Assembly: GCF_002343915.1 (NCBI RefSeq)
Contig: NZ_NETK01000001.1
Span: 1,488,001 to 1,552,000, forward strand
DNA from: Nannocystis exedens
GTDB lineage: Bacteria; Myxococcota_A; Polyangia; Nannocystales; Nannocystaceae
Direction: 5' to 3'
Length of the DNA stretch: 64,000 nt
The position numbers were made by a program, and so were the translations under genes. Of this stretch, positions 25,927 through 37,499 are shown in pieces. The notes under the pieces were generated by a model. That model was not told the origin of the DNA. It did no database searches and worked only from the letters and a program-made list of their open reading frames with translations. Position 1 is the first letter of the stretch, and each line of letters opens with the position of its first letter.

Positions 25927-26268
25927 TCAGTCTCCCGGCCCCGTGTCCTCGATCGTGATCTTGATGATTCTCTTGGGGGGCGTTTTCGCCGAAGAGGTCT
26001 CGGGTGCAGGAGGCTTCGGCGCGGTCGACATCTTCCACATCACGCACCCCACGTATTTCGTCCGCGCCTTAGTGTTGGTGACGAAATGAACACCATCCCA
26101 TCCACACTTCTTGGCCTCGCTATAGAACCATCCCTTGACGGTCTTTGCGACGCTACTTGCCTTTTGTTTCTTAGCTTCACAGAAACGGTTGTAGAGGGCG
26201 AGGATTTCATCCCTGTCGCAGAAGTAGGGGGTATCCGGCTCGAGATCCTCAGGAGTGGGGAAGTTCAC
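25927..26268 (-). CDS. Small hypothetical protein
   Basis: The 113-aa product (MNFPTPEDLEPDTPYFCDRD, EILALYNRFCEAKKQKASSV, AKTVKGWFYSEAKKCGWDGV) has a mixed alpha/beta N-terminal 80 residues with four cysteines, and a Pro/Lys-rich tail (KPPAPETSSAKTPPKRIIKI). Base composition is lower in GC than the flanks. No family is recognised. It lies in a row of three small minus-strand genes just upstream of the CRISPR-Cas operon. Confidence 0.65.
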   Translation of the reverse strand: MNFPTPEDLEPDTPYFCDRDEILALYNRFCEAKKQKASSVAKTVKGWFYSEAKKCGWDGVHFVTNTKARTKYVGCVMWKMSTAPKPPAPETSSAKTPPKRIIKITIEDTGPGD

Positions 26269-26394
26269 GCCGCCCGTGACAGCACGGATCCGTCAGCCCG
26301 TCAAGGCGCACTTCGGCGCAAATGGCGCCGAGGTATCCCTGTCCACGAGCGAAACCTTGCGACTGGACGGCCGCCAAGGTCTTCTCCTTGCGGC

Positions 26395-26673
26395 TCAGAG
26401 CTTGAGTCGACGGCGCCAGCGCTTTCCGTTCGTGTCGTGGAGGACGAACTGCGTCGGTGAATGGAACGAGTAGCGGGAGGCGATCTGCTCCTGGAGCAGT
26501 TCGTTCACGACCTCGTGGACCTGATCGATGTCTACCCCAACATCCTTGGCGAGCTCCTCGCCGTCCAGAGGTTCGACGCGGTCGGGGTCGTCTTCGGCGC
26601 GGATGATGGCGTCGAAGATGCTGTGGCGAAGATACGGGGGGATCGGGGGGGTCTTGGGGCGGTTGTCTGTCAT
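26395..26673 (-). CDS. Small winged-helix-like protein
   Basis: ATG 26673 (MTDNRPKTPPIPPYLRHSIF) gives 92 aa. The region DGEELAKDVGVDIDQVHEVV, NELLQEQIASRYSF has the spacing of a winged helix-turn-helix (helix 2 ELAKDVG, recognition helix DIDQVHEVVNELL) followed by a basic C-terminus (GKRWRRRLKL). It may be a DNA- or RNA-binding regulator. Its gene precedes the 113-aa ORF by about 130 bp on the same strand, and the two may be co-transcribed. Confidence 0.65.
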   Translation of the reverse strand: MTDNRPKTPPIPPYLRHSIFDAIIRAEDDPDRVEPLDGEELAKDVGVDIDQVHEVVNELLQEQIASRYSFHSPTQFVLHDTNGKRWRRRLKL

Positions 26674-26702
26674 GCGTGGGACGCTGGACCCGACCCCAAA
26701 AC

Positions 26703-26783
26703 CCGTCAACGAGTGCCCGCGATCCGCGCGTTCACCCTAGCCAAGGGGTCCCGCGAGGCCGTGCAGCGGGCACTCGTTGACGG
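26703..26783. terminator. 18-bp perfect inverted repeat, bidirectional terminator-like
   Basis: Arms CCGTCAACGAGTGCCCGC (26703-26720) and GCGGGCACTCGTTGACGG (26766-26783) enclose 45 nt. TTTTT follows directly on the plus strand and GTTTT on the minus strand. The long loop is unusual for an intrinsic terminator; a small mobile-element scar with inverted ends is the alternative. Confidence 0.6.
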
Positions 26784-26828
26784 TTTTTCGATCCTCGGTT
26801 AGCCTGGTGGCGTTGAGAACTGTTGGTC

Positions 26829-27011
26829 TTACGCGGGGATGGGCGGCGGGTGCGTGACTTCGTGGCGGGGCACGAACACCAACGTCCAGATGCCTTCGTG
26901 CTGGAGCAGGATCCACGTGCTCTCTGAGTCGACGTAGACGCGGTGGATCGGCGGGATGTCCATGCACCCATCCCCGAGGCTCGCCGGCTGCGACAGGAAG
27001 AACTTCCCCAT
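26829..27011 (-). CDS. Small hypothetical protein
   Basis: From ATG 27011 (MGKFFLSQPASLGDGCMDIP) the minus frame gives 60 aa: PIHRVYVDSESTWILLQHEG, IWTLVFVPRHEVTHPPPIPA. The composition is protein-like with alternating beta strands. The in-frame ATG at 27248 would add 79 residues of poor quality, so the short form is preferred. No family is recognised. It is the first of three small minus-strand genes. Confidence 0.45.
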   Translation of the reverse strand: MGKFFLSQPASLGDGCMDIPPIHRVYVDSESTWILLQHEGIWTLVFVPRHEVTHPPPIPA

Positions 27012-27481
27012 CTCGGTCTCGCATGACTCACTCTCGGGCCGTCGATAGTGGAGTCGCGTCTTCTTCTTCCTGGAAACCCATGCGCCCGGGCTACTGCAGG
27101 CGGCGGCAGGATCATGGACGGTGGTTCCGGCGATCGTCGAGCCGTCGGACGCTCGACGCTTGGCAGCGGCGCCTTGGGGATCATGCACGACGAGAACGAC
27201 AAGCCGAGCGTAGCCCGCCGCGGCGACGCGCGACGCGCGACGCTTCAACCGATCTCACATCTGATGGCGGCGAGAGGGCGTCGCAGACAACGGTGTAAAG
27301 TCACAATCGGTGGATGATCGATGGACGCAACCCCATCGACTCCATGGTAGACGAGAAAGTCTTAGGGGAGCAGCGTCCTGATGCGGGATCGTATGACCGT
27401 TTGTGCATGGCTCTTTGAGCAGATGGAACGGCACGCGCCCTCGAGCTCGCGCCGATGGAACTGGCGCGCTGGGGCGCCGGC
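27012..27481. promoter_or_regulatory. Upstream region of the cas operon
   Basis: About 470 bp with no supported gene, moderately lower in GC from about 27290 to 27420 (for example AAAGTCACAATCGGTGG). The cas promoter should lie here, but I cannot point to a convincing -35/-10 pair. Confidence 0.35.
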
Positions 27482-30305
27482 ATGAGTGGCGTCATTCAGG
27501 CACCGGCCCGAGATTGGCTGGCGACCGCGCTCGGCGTGGCGGAGTCCTTCCCCTGGCAGGACGCTCTGCTGACACTGATGCTCGCGGGGGCGCTGCCGCG
27601 GGCCGTCGACGTGCCCACGGGCCTCGGCAAGACGGCGACGATGGCGATCTGGCTCGTCGCGCGGGCCGCTGGCGCGACGCTCCCACGGCGGCTGGTCTAC
27701 GTCGTCGATCGCCGCGCGGTGATCGATCAGGCCTCCGATATCGCAAGGGGACTGCGCGAGCTCGTCGCGCGGACGCCCTCGCTCGCAGCCGGCCTCGGAC
27801 TCACGCCCGGGGCCACCCTGCCGATCTCAACCCTGCGCGGCCAGTTTGCGGACAACCGGGAATGGCTGGTCGACCCCTCGTCCGCGGCGATCGTCCTCGG
27901 CACCGTCGACATGGTCGGCTCGCGGCTGTTGTTCGAGGGCTATGGGGTCACGCGACGGATGCGTCCGTATCATGCGGGACTCCTCGGTTCGGACACGCTC
28001 GTCATCCTGGACGAAGCCCACCTCGTCCCGACCTTCGAGGCGCTCGTCGAGGAACTCGCCATCAGCCGTTCGCTCGGTCCGCGCGACGAGGTCGCCGGGC
28101 TCGTCCCTCGGCTCCAGGTCATGTCACTGAGCGCGACGGGCCGGGTCACCGGCGACGTCCTGACCCTCGGCGCCAACGACGAGGCCCACCCGGTCGTCCG
28201 CCGCCGCCTGGGCGCGCGCAAGTCGCTCGTGGTCCGCGCTCCGGTCGACCCGGCCACGCTCGTCGAAGAGCTCGCCCGCGAGGCGTGGGAGCGGAGCGAG
28301 CGAGGGACGCGACCGCTCCGCTGCATCGTCTTCTGCGACCAGCGCACCTTTGCGCAAGCCGTCGTGAACGCCCTGCAGAAGCTCGCCGCTGCCGGCCCCA
28401 ACAGCGTAGAAGAGTCGATCGAGGTCGAGCTGTTCGTCGGCGGCCGCCGGGTATGGGAGCGCAAGGCCGCGGCGGATTGGCTCGCGGCACGGGGCTTCCT
28501 CGCGGGGCACCGCGCCGCTCCCTCCAGGCCGACCTTTGTCGTGGCCACATCGGCTGGGGAGGTCGGGGTCGACCTGGACGCCGACGACATGATCTGCGAC
28601 CTCGTCGCGTGGGAGCGAATGGTACAGCGTCTTGGGCGGGTCAACCGCCGCGGCGACTCCGACGCGACGATCATCGTGGTCCCTGTCAAACCGGACAAGA
28701 AGGCAGCCGAGGCGCTGGCGAAGGCTGACAGGGCAGCGGAGCGGGCCGAAGACACCGAAGACGACGGCCCGGTCGAAGCAGTCGTGCGTCGTCATCGCCG
28801 GCTCGATGCGTGCCGGGAGCTTCTCGACCGACTTCCGCGTCGTGGCGGCGCCGCAGACGTGAGCCCTGGAGCGCTAACGGCGTTCAAACAACGGCCAGAC
28901 GTGGCGAGCCTGATCGTGCTCGCCTCGACGCCCCCGCCGCTACGGCCAGCGCTCGAGCGCCCGCTCGCCGACGCGTGGTCGATGACATCGCTCGTCGAAC
29001 ATACGGGGCGCCCCCCGATCCAGCCGTGGCTTCGTGGCTGGGTCGACGAAGATGAGCCGCAAACGACGCTCGTCTGGCGTCGCCACCTCCCCGTGCATAG
29101 CAACGGGGACCCACTCGCGCCGTCCGACGTCGCCCGCTTCTTCGAGGCAGCAGCCCCCTACTTGCTAGAGGCGCTCGAGACAGAGACCCGCAGCGCTCTC
29201 GCGTGGCTCGAGCAGCGGCTCCGCGCGCTGCGCGATCGCGTCGCCGACCGACCGCCACCGGACGCCCTGGTTGGGACTGACGAGCAGGCGGCCGACGAGG
29301 CACCCCCGACCAGCGAAAACAACAACCGGCAATCGCACACCGCGGGAGTGCGTCCGCTCAGGGGGAAGAAGGACGTCGTCGCCTTCATCCTCCGCGCGAA
29401 CGCTGAGCCGGTCGCACTCCGCCTCCACGAACTGAACCGCGACAAGCGTGAGCGGGACGAGCTCGAGCAGCGGTTGCGCGGATCGACGCTGGTCGTGGAT
29501 GTCCGGCTCGGCGGGCTCGGCAAGGGCCTGCTTGACCCGGATAGCGATGCTGCGATCGAGGTCGGCGACGTGGAAGAAATGGCGAAGGAGCGCCCGTTCC
29601 GGGTCCTTCTCAGGGAGGTGAGCGCCTCCGGGGCGAACGACCCGAACAACTGGCGCGAAGAGCTGCGGCTCGGCCTCGATCCCGATCCCGAAGGTACGCC
29701 AAGGCGATGGCTACTCGTCGAGACCTCGCGTCGGGCCCTCCCTGCCACCGAGGAGGCACGCTCGACCGGCCGCGAGCAGCTGCTGGCCGAGCACGAGGCC
29801 TGGGTCGAGCGTCATGCCCGGCGCATCGGAGAGCGAGTCGGCCTCCCGCCGGCGTACTGCGAGGTGCTCGCGCTCGCGGCGTTACTGCACGACGAGGGCA
29901 AGCGTGCGCGTCGCTGGCAACAGGCGTTTCGCGCGCGGGCGGGGGAGGTCTGGGGAAAGACGGCGAGCGCGCCCAACTTTCGCTTGCTGGACGGTTACCG
30001 CCACGAGTTCGGCTCCCTCCCATACGCCGAGCGCGACCCGCGGGTGGCGGCGCTCGACCTACCGCTGCGCGACCTTTGCCTGCACCTGATCGCGGCCCAC
30101 CACGGGCACGCACGGCCCCTGATCCCGACCGCCGGTTGCGAGGATGCGCCGCCCAGCGCCCTGACCGCGCGAGCCGCAGAGGTGGCGCTCCGCTTCACCC
30201 GCCTCCAGGCGCAGTGGGGCCCGTGGGGTCTGGCGTGGTGGGAGTCCTTGCTGCGCGCCGCCGATCAGCAAGCCTCTCGCGAAAACGACCAGCGGAGTGA
30301 CGAGC

Positions 30306-30313
<8 letters not shown>
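27482..30313 (+). CDS. cas3: Type I-G Cas3 helicase-nuclease
   Basis: ATG 27482 (MSGVIQAPARDWLATALGVA) gives 943 aa. The order is helicase first, HD nuclease last, the reverse of most Cas3 and the mark of type I-G (formerly I-U). Motifs: Walker A DVPTGLGKTATMAIWL (about 45), DEAH in VILDEAHLVPTF (about 178), SAT in VMSLSATGR (about 212), motif VI QRLGRVNRRGD (about 385), HD in LLHDEGKRARRW (about 805) and a later AAHHGHARPLI. It should unwind and degrade target DNA recruited by the Csb1-Csb2-Csb3 complex. It overlaps csb3 by 8 nt. Confidence 0.93.
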
Positions 30314-32296
<1,983 letters not shown>

Positions 32297-32302
32297 CGAA
32301 CC

Positions 32303-34504
32303 GTGCCGCGGCACCTCGTCCTCACGATCCGACTGCACGACGACCGCTATCACGGGGTCGCCGAGTGGCCACCGTCGCCGGCCCGAGTGTTCCAGGCACT
32401 CGTCGCGGGGGTCATCCGCGCCAACAACCTCGCCGACGACGACAGGGCCTTGCTCAAGCAGATCGAGTCGTTGCCTCCGCCGATCATCGCCGCGCCTCCG
32501 GCCCGCCCGGGGCAACGCGTCGCGCTGTTCGTCCCCAACAACGACGCGGACACACTCGGCGACGATCTCGGACGGATCGCCGAGATCCGGGCCAAGAAGC
32601 TCGTCGCCCCGCGGCTGATCGAGGGCGAGGCGAAGTTCGTGTACGTCTGGCCGCTCGATGACGCCGAGGGCGTCAACTTCGAGGTCGTCGACCGCATCGC
32701 CGCAGCTCTCTACCAGCTCGGCCGCGGCATCGACATGGCGTGGGCGACGACCGAGTTCCTCGACGAAGAGGCTCTGGAAGAGCGCCTGCTCGCTCATCCG
32801 GGCTCCGTGCACCGGCCGGGCGCCGGCGCTGTACCCCTCGCGCTCGCATGCCCAGTGCCGGGCTCGCTGGCGAGCCTGGTGCGGCGGTTCGACGAGACGT
32901 CCCGCCGACTCCGCCCCAACCCCGCGGGCGGCGCCACAGCACAGTTGTTCGTTCAGCCATCGAAGCCGAGCTTCGTGCAAGTCCCGTACGACAGCGCGCC
33001 GCACCGGTGGGTCTTCGAGCTTCATCGTTCCCAGGACGCGGATGACCTCGTCTCCTGGCCGCTCCGACGCGCCGCCGAGCTCGTCACGCGCCTGCGAGAC
33101 GGCGCTGCCGAGCGCCTCAAAAGCGGCCTCCCGGCGCAAGCAGACGTGGTCGAGCGGGTCTTGATCGGGAGGAAGGCCGACGGCGCTGACACGGCGCCAA
33201 GCGAATGGCGCATCCGGCTGGCTCCGCTCCCGTCGATCGGCCACGAGCACGCCGACCTTGCGATCCGCCGCGTCGTCGTCGAGGTGCCAGCCGGCGGACC
33301 GCTCGCACCGCTCGACATCCGTTGGGCCTTCTCGGGCCTTCAGGTCGACGCCTTCGTCCTGACGCCTGCGCTCGACGACAAGATGCTCGCGCGTTACACA
33401 GCAAGCGCTCGATGTTGGCGCACGATCACGGCCGCGGCGCTCCCGGAGCCCGCGAGGCGGCGACGGATCGAGCCGGCGAGACAGCGCGAGGAGGCCAAGG
33501 ACGCCGCCGAACGGATGCGCGAGGAGGAGCGCGCGGCGCAGGCGGTGGCGGTCGCGCTCCGGCACGCCAAGGTCGGCGCGCGACCGTTGCGCTTGCGCGT
33601 GCAGCGAGAGCCCTTCGATGCCCGCGGTGACCGTGCCGAGGTCTTCGCCGACAATACGCGCTTCAGAAAAGAGCGGCTGTGGCACGTGGAGATCGAGTTC
33701 GAGCGGCCTGTGACCGGCCCGCTCTTACTCGGTGACGGGCGCTTCCTCGGGCTCGGCCTGCTCGCGCCTGGCCATGCTTCCCGGGACGAGTTTGTCCACG
33801 AGCCAGCGAAAGCGTCGACCGCAGGCTTGCGCGCGGCCCCGGCGGCGTTCGCCTTCGAGATCACCGCCGGGCTGTCAGAGGGCGCCGATCCGCTCGAGCT
33901 CGCCCGTGCGCTGCGGCGGGCCGTGATGGCCCGCGTGCAGATGACGCTCGACGATGCCCCACTCCCGCCGTTCTTCAGCGGCCATGCCATCGACGGGAAG
34001 CCTGCCCAGAACCCGGAGGACGCTCACCTGGCATTCTTCTTCGTCGGCCCGTCGCACCTGGTCATCATGGCGCCGCACTTGCTTGACCGGCGAGAGCCGA
34101 CAGCGCAGGAGCTCCGGCACCTCACGCGGCTCGCGGGCGCAGTCGACGGCTTCGTCGAGCTCCGCGCCGGACGAGCCGGACGACTCGCGCTCGCCGCGCG
34201 GTCGAGGACCAGCGTCGACGCTGTGTACGCAACTTCGCTACGCTGGATCAGCCGCACTCCGTATCAGGTGCATCGCCATGCGCATGCCAAGAGCGCCAGC
34301 GAAGCGCTCACTGCCGATGTCCAAGCGGACTGTCTGCGACGCGGGCTGCCGCGTCCGGAGGTGACGGTAGAACGCGCCCGTGGCGTCGACAGACGGGGGC
34401 TCGAGGGTGACCTCCGGCTCGAGTTCCCGGTCGCGGTGCGCGGTCCCCTGGTGCTGGGCAGGTCGCGCCATGCCGGCGGTGGCCTCTTCGTGGTCGACGC
34501 TTGA
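32303..34504 (+). CDS. csb2: Type I-G Cas5-Cas6 fusion Csb2
   Basis: The GTG start gives 733 aa. The N-terminus LVLTIRLHDDRYHGVAEWPP and SPARVFQALVAGVIRAN is the Cas5-like RAMP fold of Csb2 (GSU0054-type). The C-terminal part (LGLGLLAPGH, then HRHAHAKSASEALTADVQAD, RGPLVLGRSRHAGGGLFVVD) is the Cas6-like region, with the Gly-rich loop at the very end. It should process pre-crRNA and cap the 5' handle. The length is slightly above the usual 500-700 aa. It is the last cas gene; no cas4, cas1 or cas2 follows. Confidence 0.9.
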   Translation: MPRHLVLTIRLHDDRYHGVAEWPPSPARVFQALVAGVIRANNLADDDRALLKQIESLPPPIIAAPPARPGQRVALFVPNNDADTLGDDLGRIAEIRAKKLVAPRLIEGEAKFVYVWPLDDAEGVNFEVVDRIAAALYQLGRGIDMAWATTEFLDEEALEERLLAHPGSVHRPGAGAVPLALACPVPGSLASLVRRFDETSRRLRPNPAGGATAQLFVQPSKPSFVQVPYDSAPHRWVFELHRSQDADDLVSWPLRRAAELVTRLRDGAAERLKSGLPAQADVVERVLIGRKADGADTAPSEWRIRLAPLPSIGHEHADLAIRRVVVEVPAGGPLAPLDIRWAFSGLQVDAFVLTPALDDKMLARYTASARCWRTITAAALPEPARRRRIEPARQREEAKDAAERMREEERAAQAVAVALRHAKVGARPLRLRVQREPFDARGDRAEVFADNTRFRKERLWHVEIEFERPVTGPLLLGDGRFLGLGLLAPGHASRDEFVHEPAKASTAGLRAAPAAFAFEITAGLSEGADPLELARALRRAVMARVQMTLDDAPLPPFFSGHAIDGKPAQNPEDAHLAFFFVGPSHLVIMAPHLLDRREPTAQELRHLTRLAGAVDGFVELRAGRAGRLALAARSRTSVDAVYATSLRWISRTPYQVHRHAHAKSASEALTADVQADCLRRGLPRPEVTVERARGVDRRGLEGDLRLEFPVAVRGPLVLGRSRHAGGGLFVVDA

Positions 34505-34931
34505 GACTGCACGGCGGCCCCTTCGATGAGCCCGCTGTGCTGTGGAGCGCTCATTCCCGGAGCACGCGCCGACCTGACGCTCCACCAGGCCGAGGACGAG
34601 GTGTGGCCACGGGAGCCAAACGGGGAGCCAGACCTCCGGCTAATCCGGCGGCTTGGGGGCTGACAGCGACGATCCCTAAGCACTCCCATCGGAACTCCGG
34701 CACGCAGATATTGCGCCAACTCGCTCCATGGTACCTTGGATGCACGCGCCCCGGAGAGTCGGAAATGCCGGGCCTCGCGTGCGAACCTTCGAATTCATCG
34801 CCGTTCCCCTATCCGCGGAGGCTTCCTGACAACCCTCATGACGAACATGACGCCGAGATACGACGCCTCATCCGCCCCGCGTGCCTTCGCCCCTGAGGAG
34901 CCAGTTGTTCCGGCTGCTTCCCTCGGGGGTC
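34505..34931 (+). promoter_or_regulatory. CRISPR leader region
   Basis: Non-coding stretch between csb2 and the first repeat. The repeats nearest to it (34932-35326) are the most uniform and those at the far end the most worn, so this is the leader side. It contains no ORF with protein features. No leader motif can be named by eye. Confidence 0.6.
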
Positions 34932-36966
34932 CTCCGCCTCGATCACCGAGGCGGCCCCGTTGAAGCCGCCGGCACAACCGCCGGATCGAGCTCACCGTCA
35001 TTGCTCCGCCTCGATCACCGAGGCGGCCCCGTTGAAGCGGAAGCAGCTCGGCTGGGACTGGCTCGAGGCGCTGGCCTCCGCCTCGATCACCGAGGCGGCC
35101 CCGTTGAAGCACGTCGCGGGTAACGCGCGCCGTATCGCTGTAGTCCCCTCCGCCTCGATCACCGAGGCGGCCCCGTTGAAGCCTAGGCGGGGCTCGGCTG
35201 TCTCCCGCGACCCTCGCCCTCCGCCTCGATCACCGAGGCGACCCCGTTGAAGCGGTGCGTCGCCGCCGTAGTCGCGGGTCGGCGCACCTCCCTCCGCCTC
35301 GATCACCGAGGCGGCCCCGTTGAAGCGAGACGTACATGCACGACGCCGACCAATTCAGCTTCCCTCCGCCTCGATCACCGAGGCGGCCCCGTTGAAGCAC
35401 GTGCAGGCCTGCGAGGTGTAGCGGGGCGAACTCCCTCCGCCTCGATTACCGAGGCGGCCCCGTTGAAGCAGCGACGGCCGACGACGGCGGGGCGGCAGCG
35501 ATCCCCTCCGCCTCGATCAACGAGGCGGCCCCGTTGAAGCACGCGCCGCCCGAGGATGAGGTCGCGGACGCGGGTGAACCCTCCGCCTCGATCACCGAGG
35601 CGGCCCCGTTGAAGCATGACGAAGCAGCCGTCGCCGGCGGGTGGCGGGTTTCCTCCGCCTCGATCACCGAGGCGGCCCCGTTGAAGCTGCAGCGGACGGA
35701 CCGGTCCCGCGGCCCCCCTCCGCCTCGATCACCGAGGCGGCCCCGTTGAAGCGAGATGAAGCCGCGCACCAGGTGATCCGCGGTCACCCTACGCCTCGAT
35801 CACCGAGGCAGCCCCGTTGAAGCGGGCCCTTCGCGGCCCAGCCTCCCTCCGCCTCGAGGCGGCCCCGTTGAAGCCAGCGACTCGCCGAGGTCTACGAGGT
35901 GCGGGAGGCCCTCCGCCTCATTCACCGAGGCGGCCCCGTTGAAGCAACGCCACGGCGCTCCCGGCGGCGGCGCAGAACCTCAGCCTCCGCCAGCCTCCGC
36001 CTCGATCACCGAGGCGGCCCCGTTGAAGCACCCCCGAGGCGACCCGAGTTCGCCGCGCCTACCATCACCCAGGCGGCCCCGTTGAAGCGCTACTTGGTCC
36101 ACCGCTCCGCCAAGATCTTACCCCCTCCGCCTCGATCACCGAGGCGGCCCCGTTGAAGCCGGCTGGCCAACTCCTCAATGCGCTTCGCGTAGCGCCTCCG
36201 CCTCGATTACCGAGGCGGCCCCGTTGAAGCTAAAAGAGCAGCTTGCGGGCGATCTCCCCGCGGACCCTCCGCCTCGATTACCGAGGCGGCCCCGTTGAAG
36301 CGGGACCACGGCGATGCAGTTCCAGCTCCCGAGCTGCCCTCCGCCTCGTTCACCGAGGCGGCCCCGTTGAGAGCTTCGGTAGGCCATCACGCCTCCGCCT
36401 CGTTCACCGAGGCGGCCCGTTGAAGCGGTCCTCGCCCTCGATGGTCACCACACAGGCCCTCCGCCTCGTTCACCGAGGCGGCCCCCTTGAAGCGTCGTGG
36501 TCCGCGGCCTGTACAAGTCGAGCAAGGATGCCCTCCGCCTCGTTCACCGAGGCGGCCCGTTTGAAGCGACGCCTCCGCCTCGTTCACCGAGGCGGCCCCG
36601 TTGAAGCCGGGCGCGGTGGCAGGTCGTGCAGCGTGGGCTCGGCCCTCCGCTTCGTTCACCGAGGCGGCCCCGTTGAAGCGTCAAGCAGGTCGGCAAGCTC
36701 ACCTACCACACGCGCCCTCCGCCTCGTTCGCCGAGGCGGCCCCGTTGAAGCAAAACATGCCGCCGAAGCTCTCCAAGCCCGACCCCCCTTCGCCTCGTCC
36801 ACCGAGGCGGCCCCGTTGAAGCAAAACATGCCGCCGAAGCTCTCCAAGCCCGACCCCCCTTCGCCTCGTTCACCGAGGCGGCCCCGTTGAAGCCTCCAGC
36901 AGGTGGTGAAGCCTCGACAGGATGCCGATCCCTCTGCCTCGTTCACCGTGTCGGCCCCGTTGAAGC
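34932..36966 (+). CRISPR. CRISPR array, 30 repeats of 35 nt, 29 spacers
   Basis: The consensus repeat begins CTCCGCCTCGATCACC and ends GGCCCCGTTGAAGC. It has a perfect 8-bp stem (CCGCCTCG/CGAGGCGG) around loop ATCAC, well suited to Cas6-type processing. Most spacers are 36-38 nt. Repeats from 36339 on carry GTTCACC instead of GATCACC, with a precursor form at 35911. Others have ATTACC (35435, 36196, 36267), a 7-nt internal deletion (35847-35874) or a wrecked 5' half (36054-36088). Spacers of 5 nt (36568-36572), 18 nt (36375-36392), 23 and 24 nt show decay. The 36-nt spacer at 36752-36787 is repeated exactly at 36823-36858. Confidence 0.97.
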
Positions 36967-37499
36967 GAGTTCCAGGCCTGGGTCTGCTGGTGATCGGCGC
37001 GATGAAGACGCAGATCCACGCGGTGCTCGCGCGCGAGCGTCCGCCCGCGCTCGCGCGCGTGTCCCACCAGCGCGACGCAGCCGGCGCGCCGTGTCGCCGA
37101 GGTTGCCGCCATGGGCCGCCACGAGCCGCCATCCGGCATGGAAACGGGTGTCGGTGGAAACGCGGTGGAATCGCCGCCGCCGCTGCTCGAATGAGCGCGA
37201 GGCGCGGCATGGCCGGCGATCCTTGAGCCGCGATGGCTCGGCGGCCCGAGGGAGTGCGCCGCGCCGGCGACGTCACGCTGCACAGCGGTGTCAACTTCCG
37301 TGCCCGAACGACGCAGGGCCACCGCGACGACGAGGTCGGAGAAGTAGTCGTTGTGAGCGAATGATCTCAGATGAACAAACTAGATGCTTAAAGTCGAGCG
37401 CGGCGAAACTCAAGGGCCGCATGCGCGCGCGTCGGACCGCTGCTCGAAAGCGCTCACGAGCACAAGCGACTCCTGAGCCAAAAACTCTGATAGGCTCAC
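36967..37499. other. Region between array and TIGR04141-type gene
   Basis: About 530 bp. The first 300 are very GC-rich with a long inverted pair at 37021-37060 (GCTCGCGCGCGAGCG... / CGCGCTCGCGCGCG). One plus frame reads STRCSRASVRPRSRACPTSA, then RRVAEVAAMGRHEPPSG, possibly a gene scrap. From about 37340 the base composition drops sharply, marking the edge of the inserted lower-GC gene and holding its promoter. Confidence 0.5.

Noticed and set aside
34936..36890. ORFs through the CRISPR array encoding repeated ASITEAAPLK or LRLDHRGGPVEA
   Set aside because: These are translations of the repeats and spacers, not proteins.
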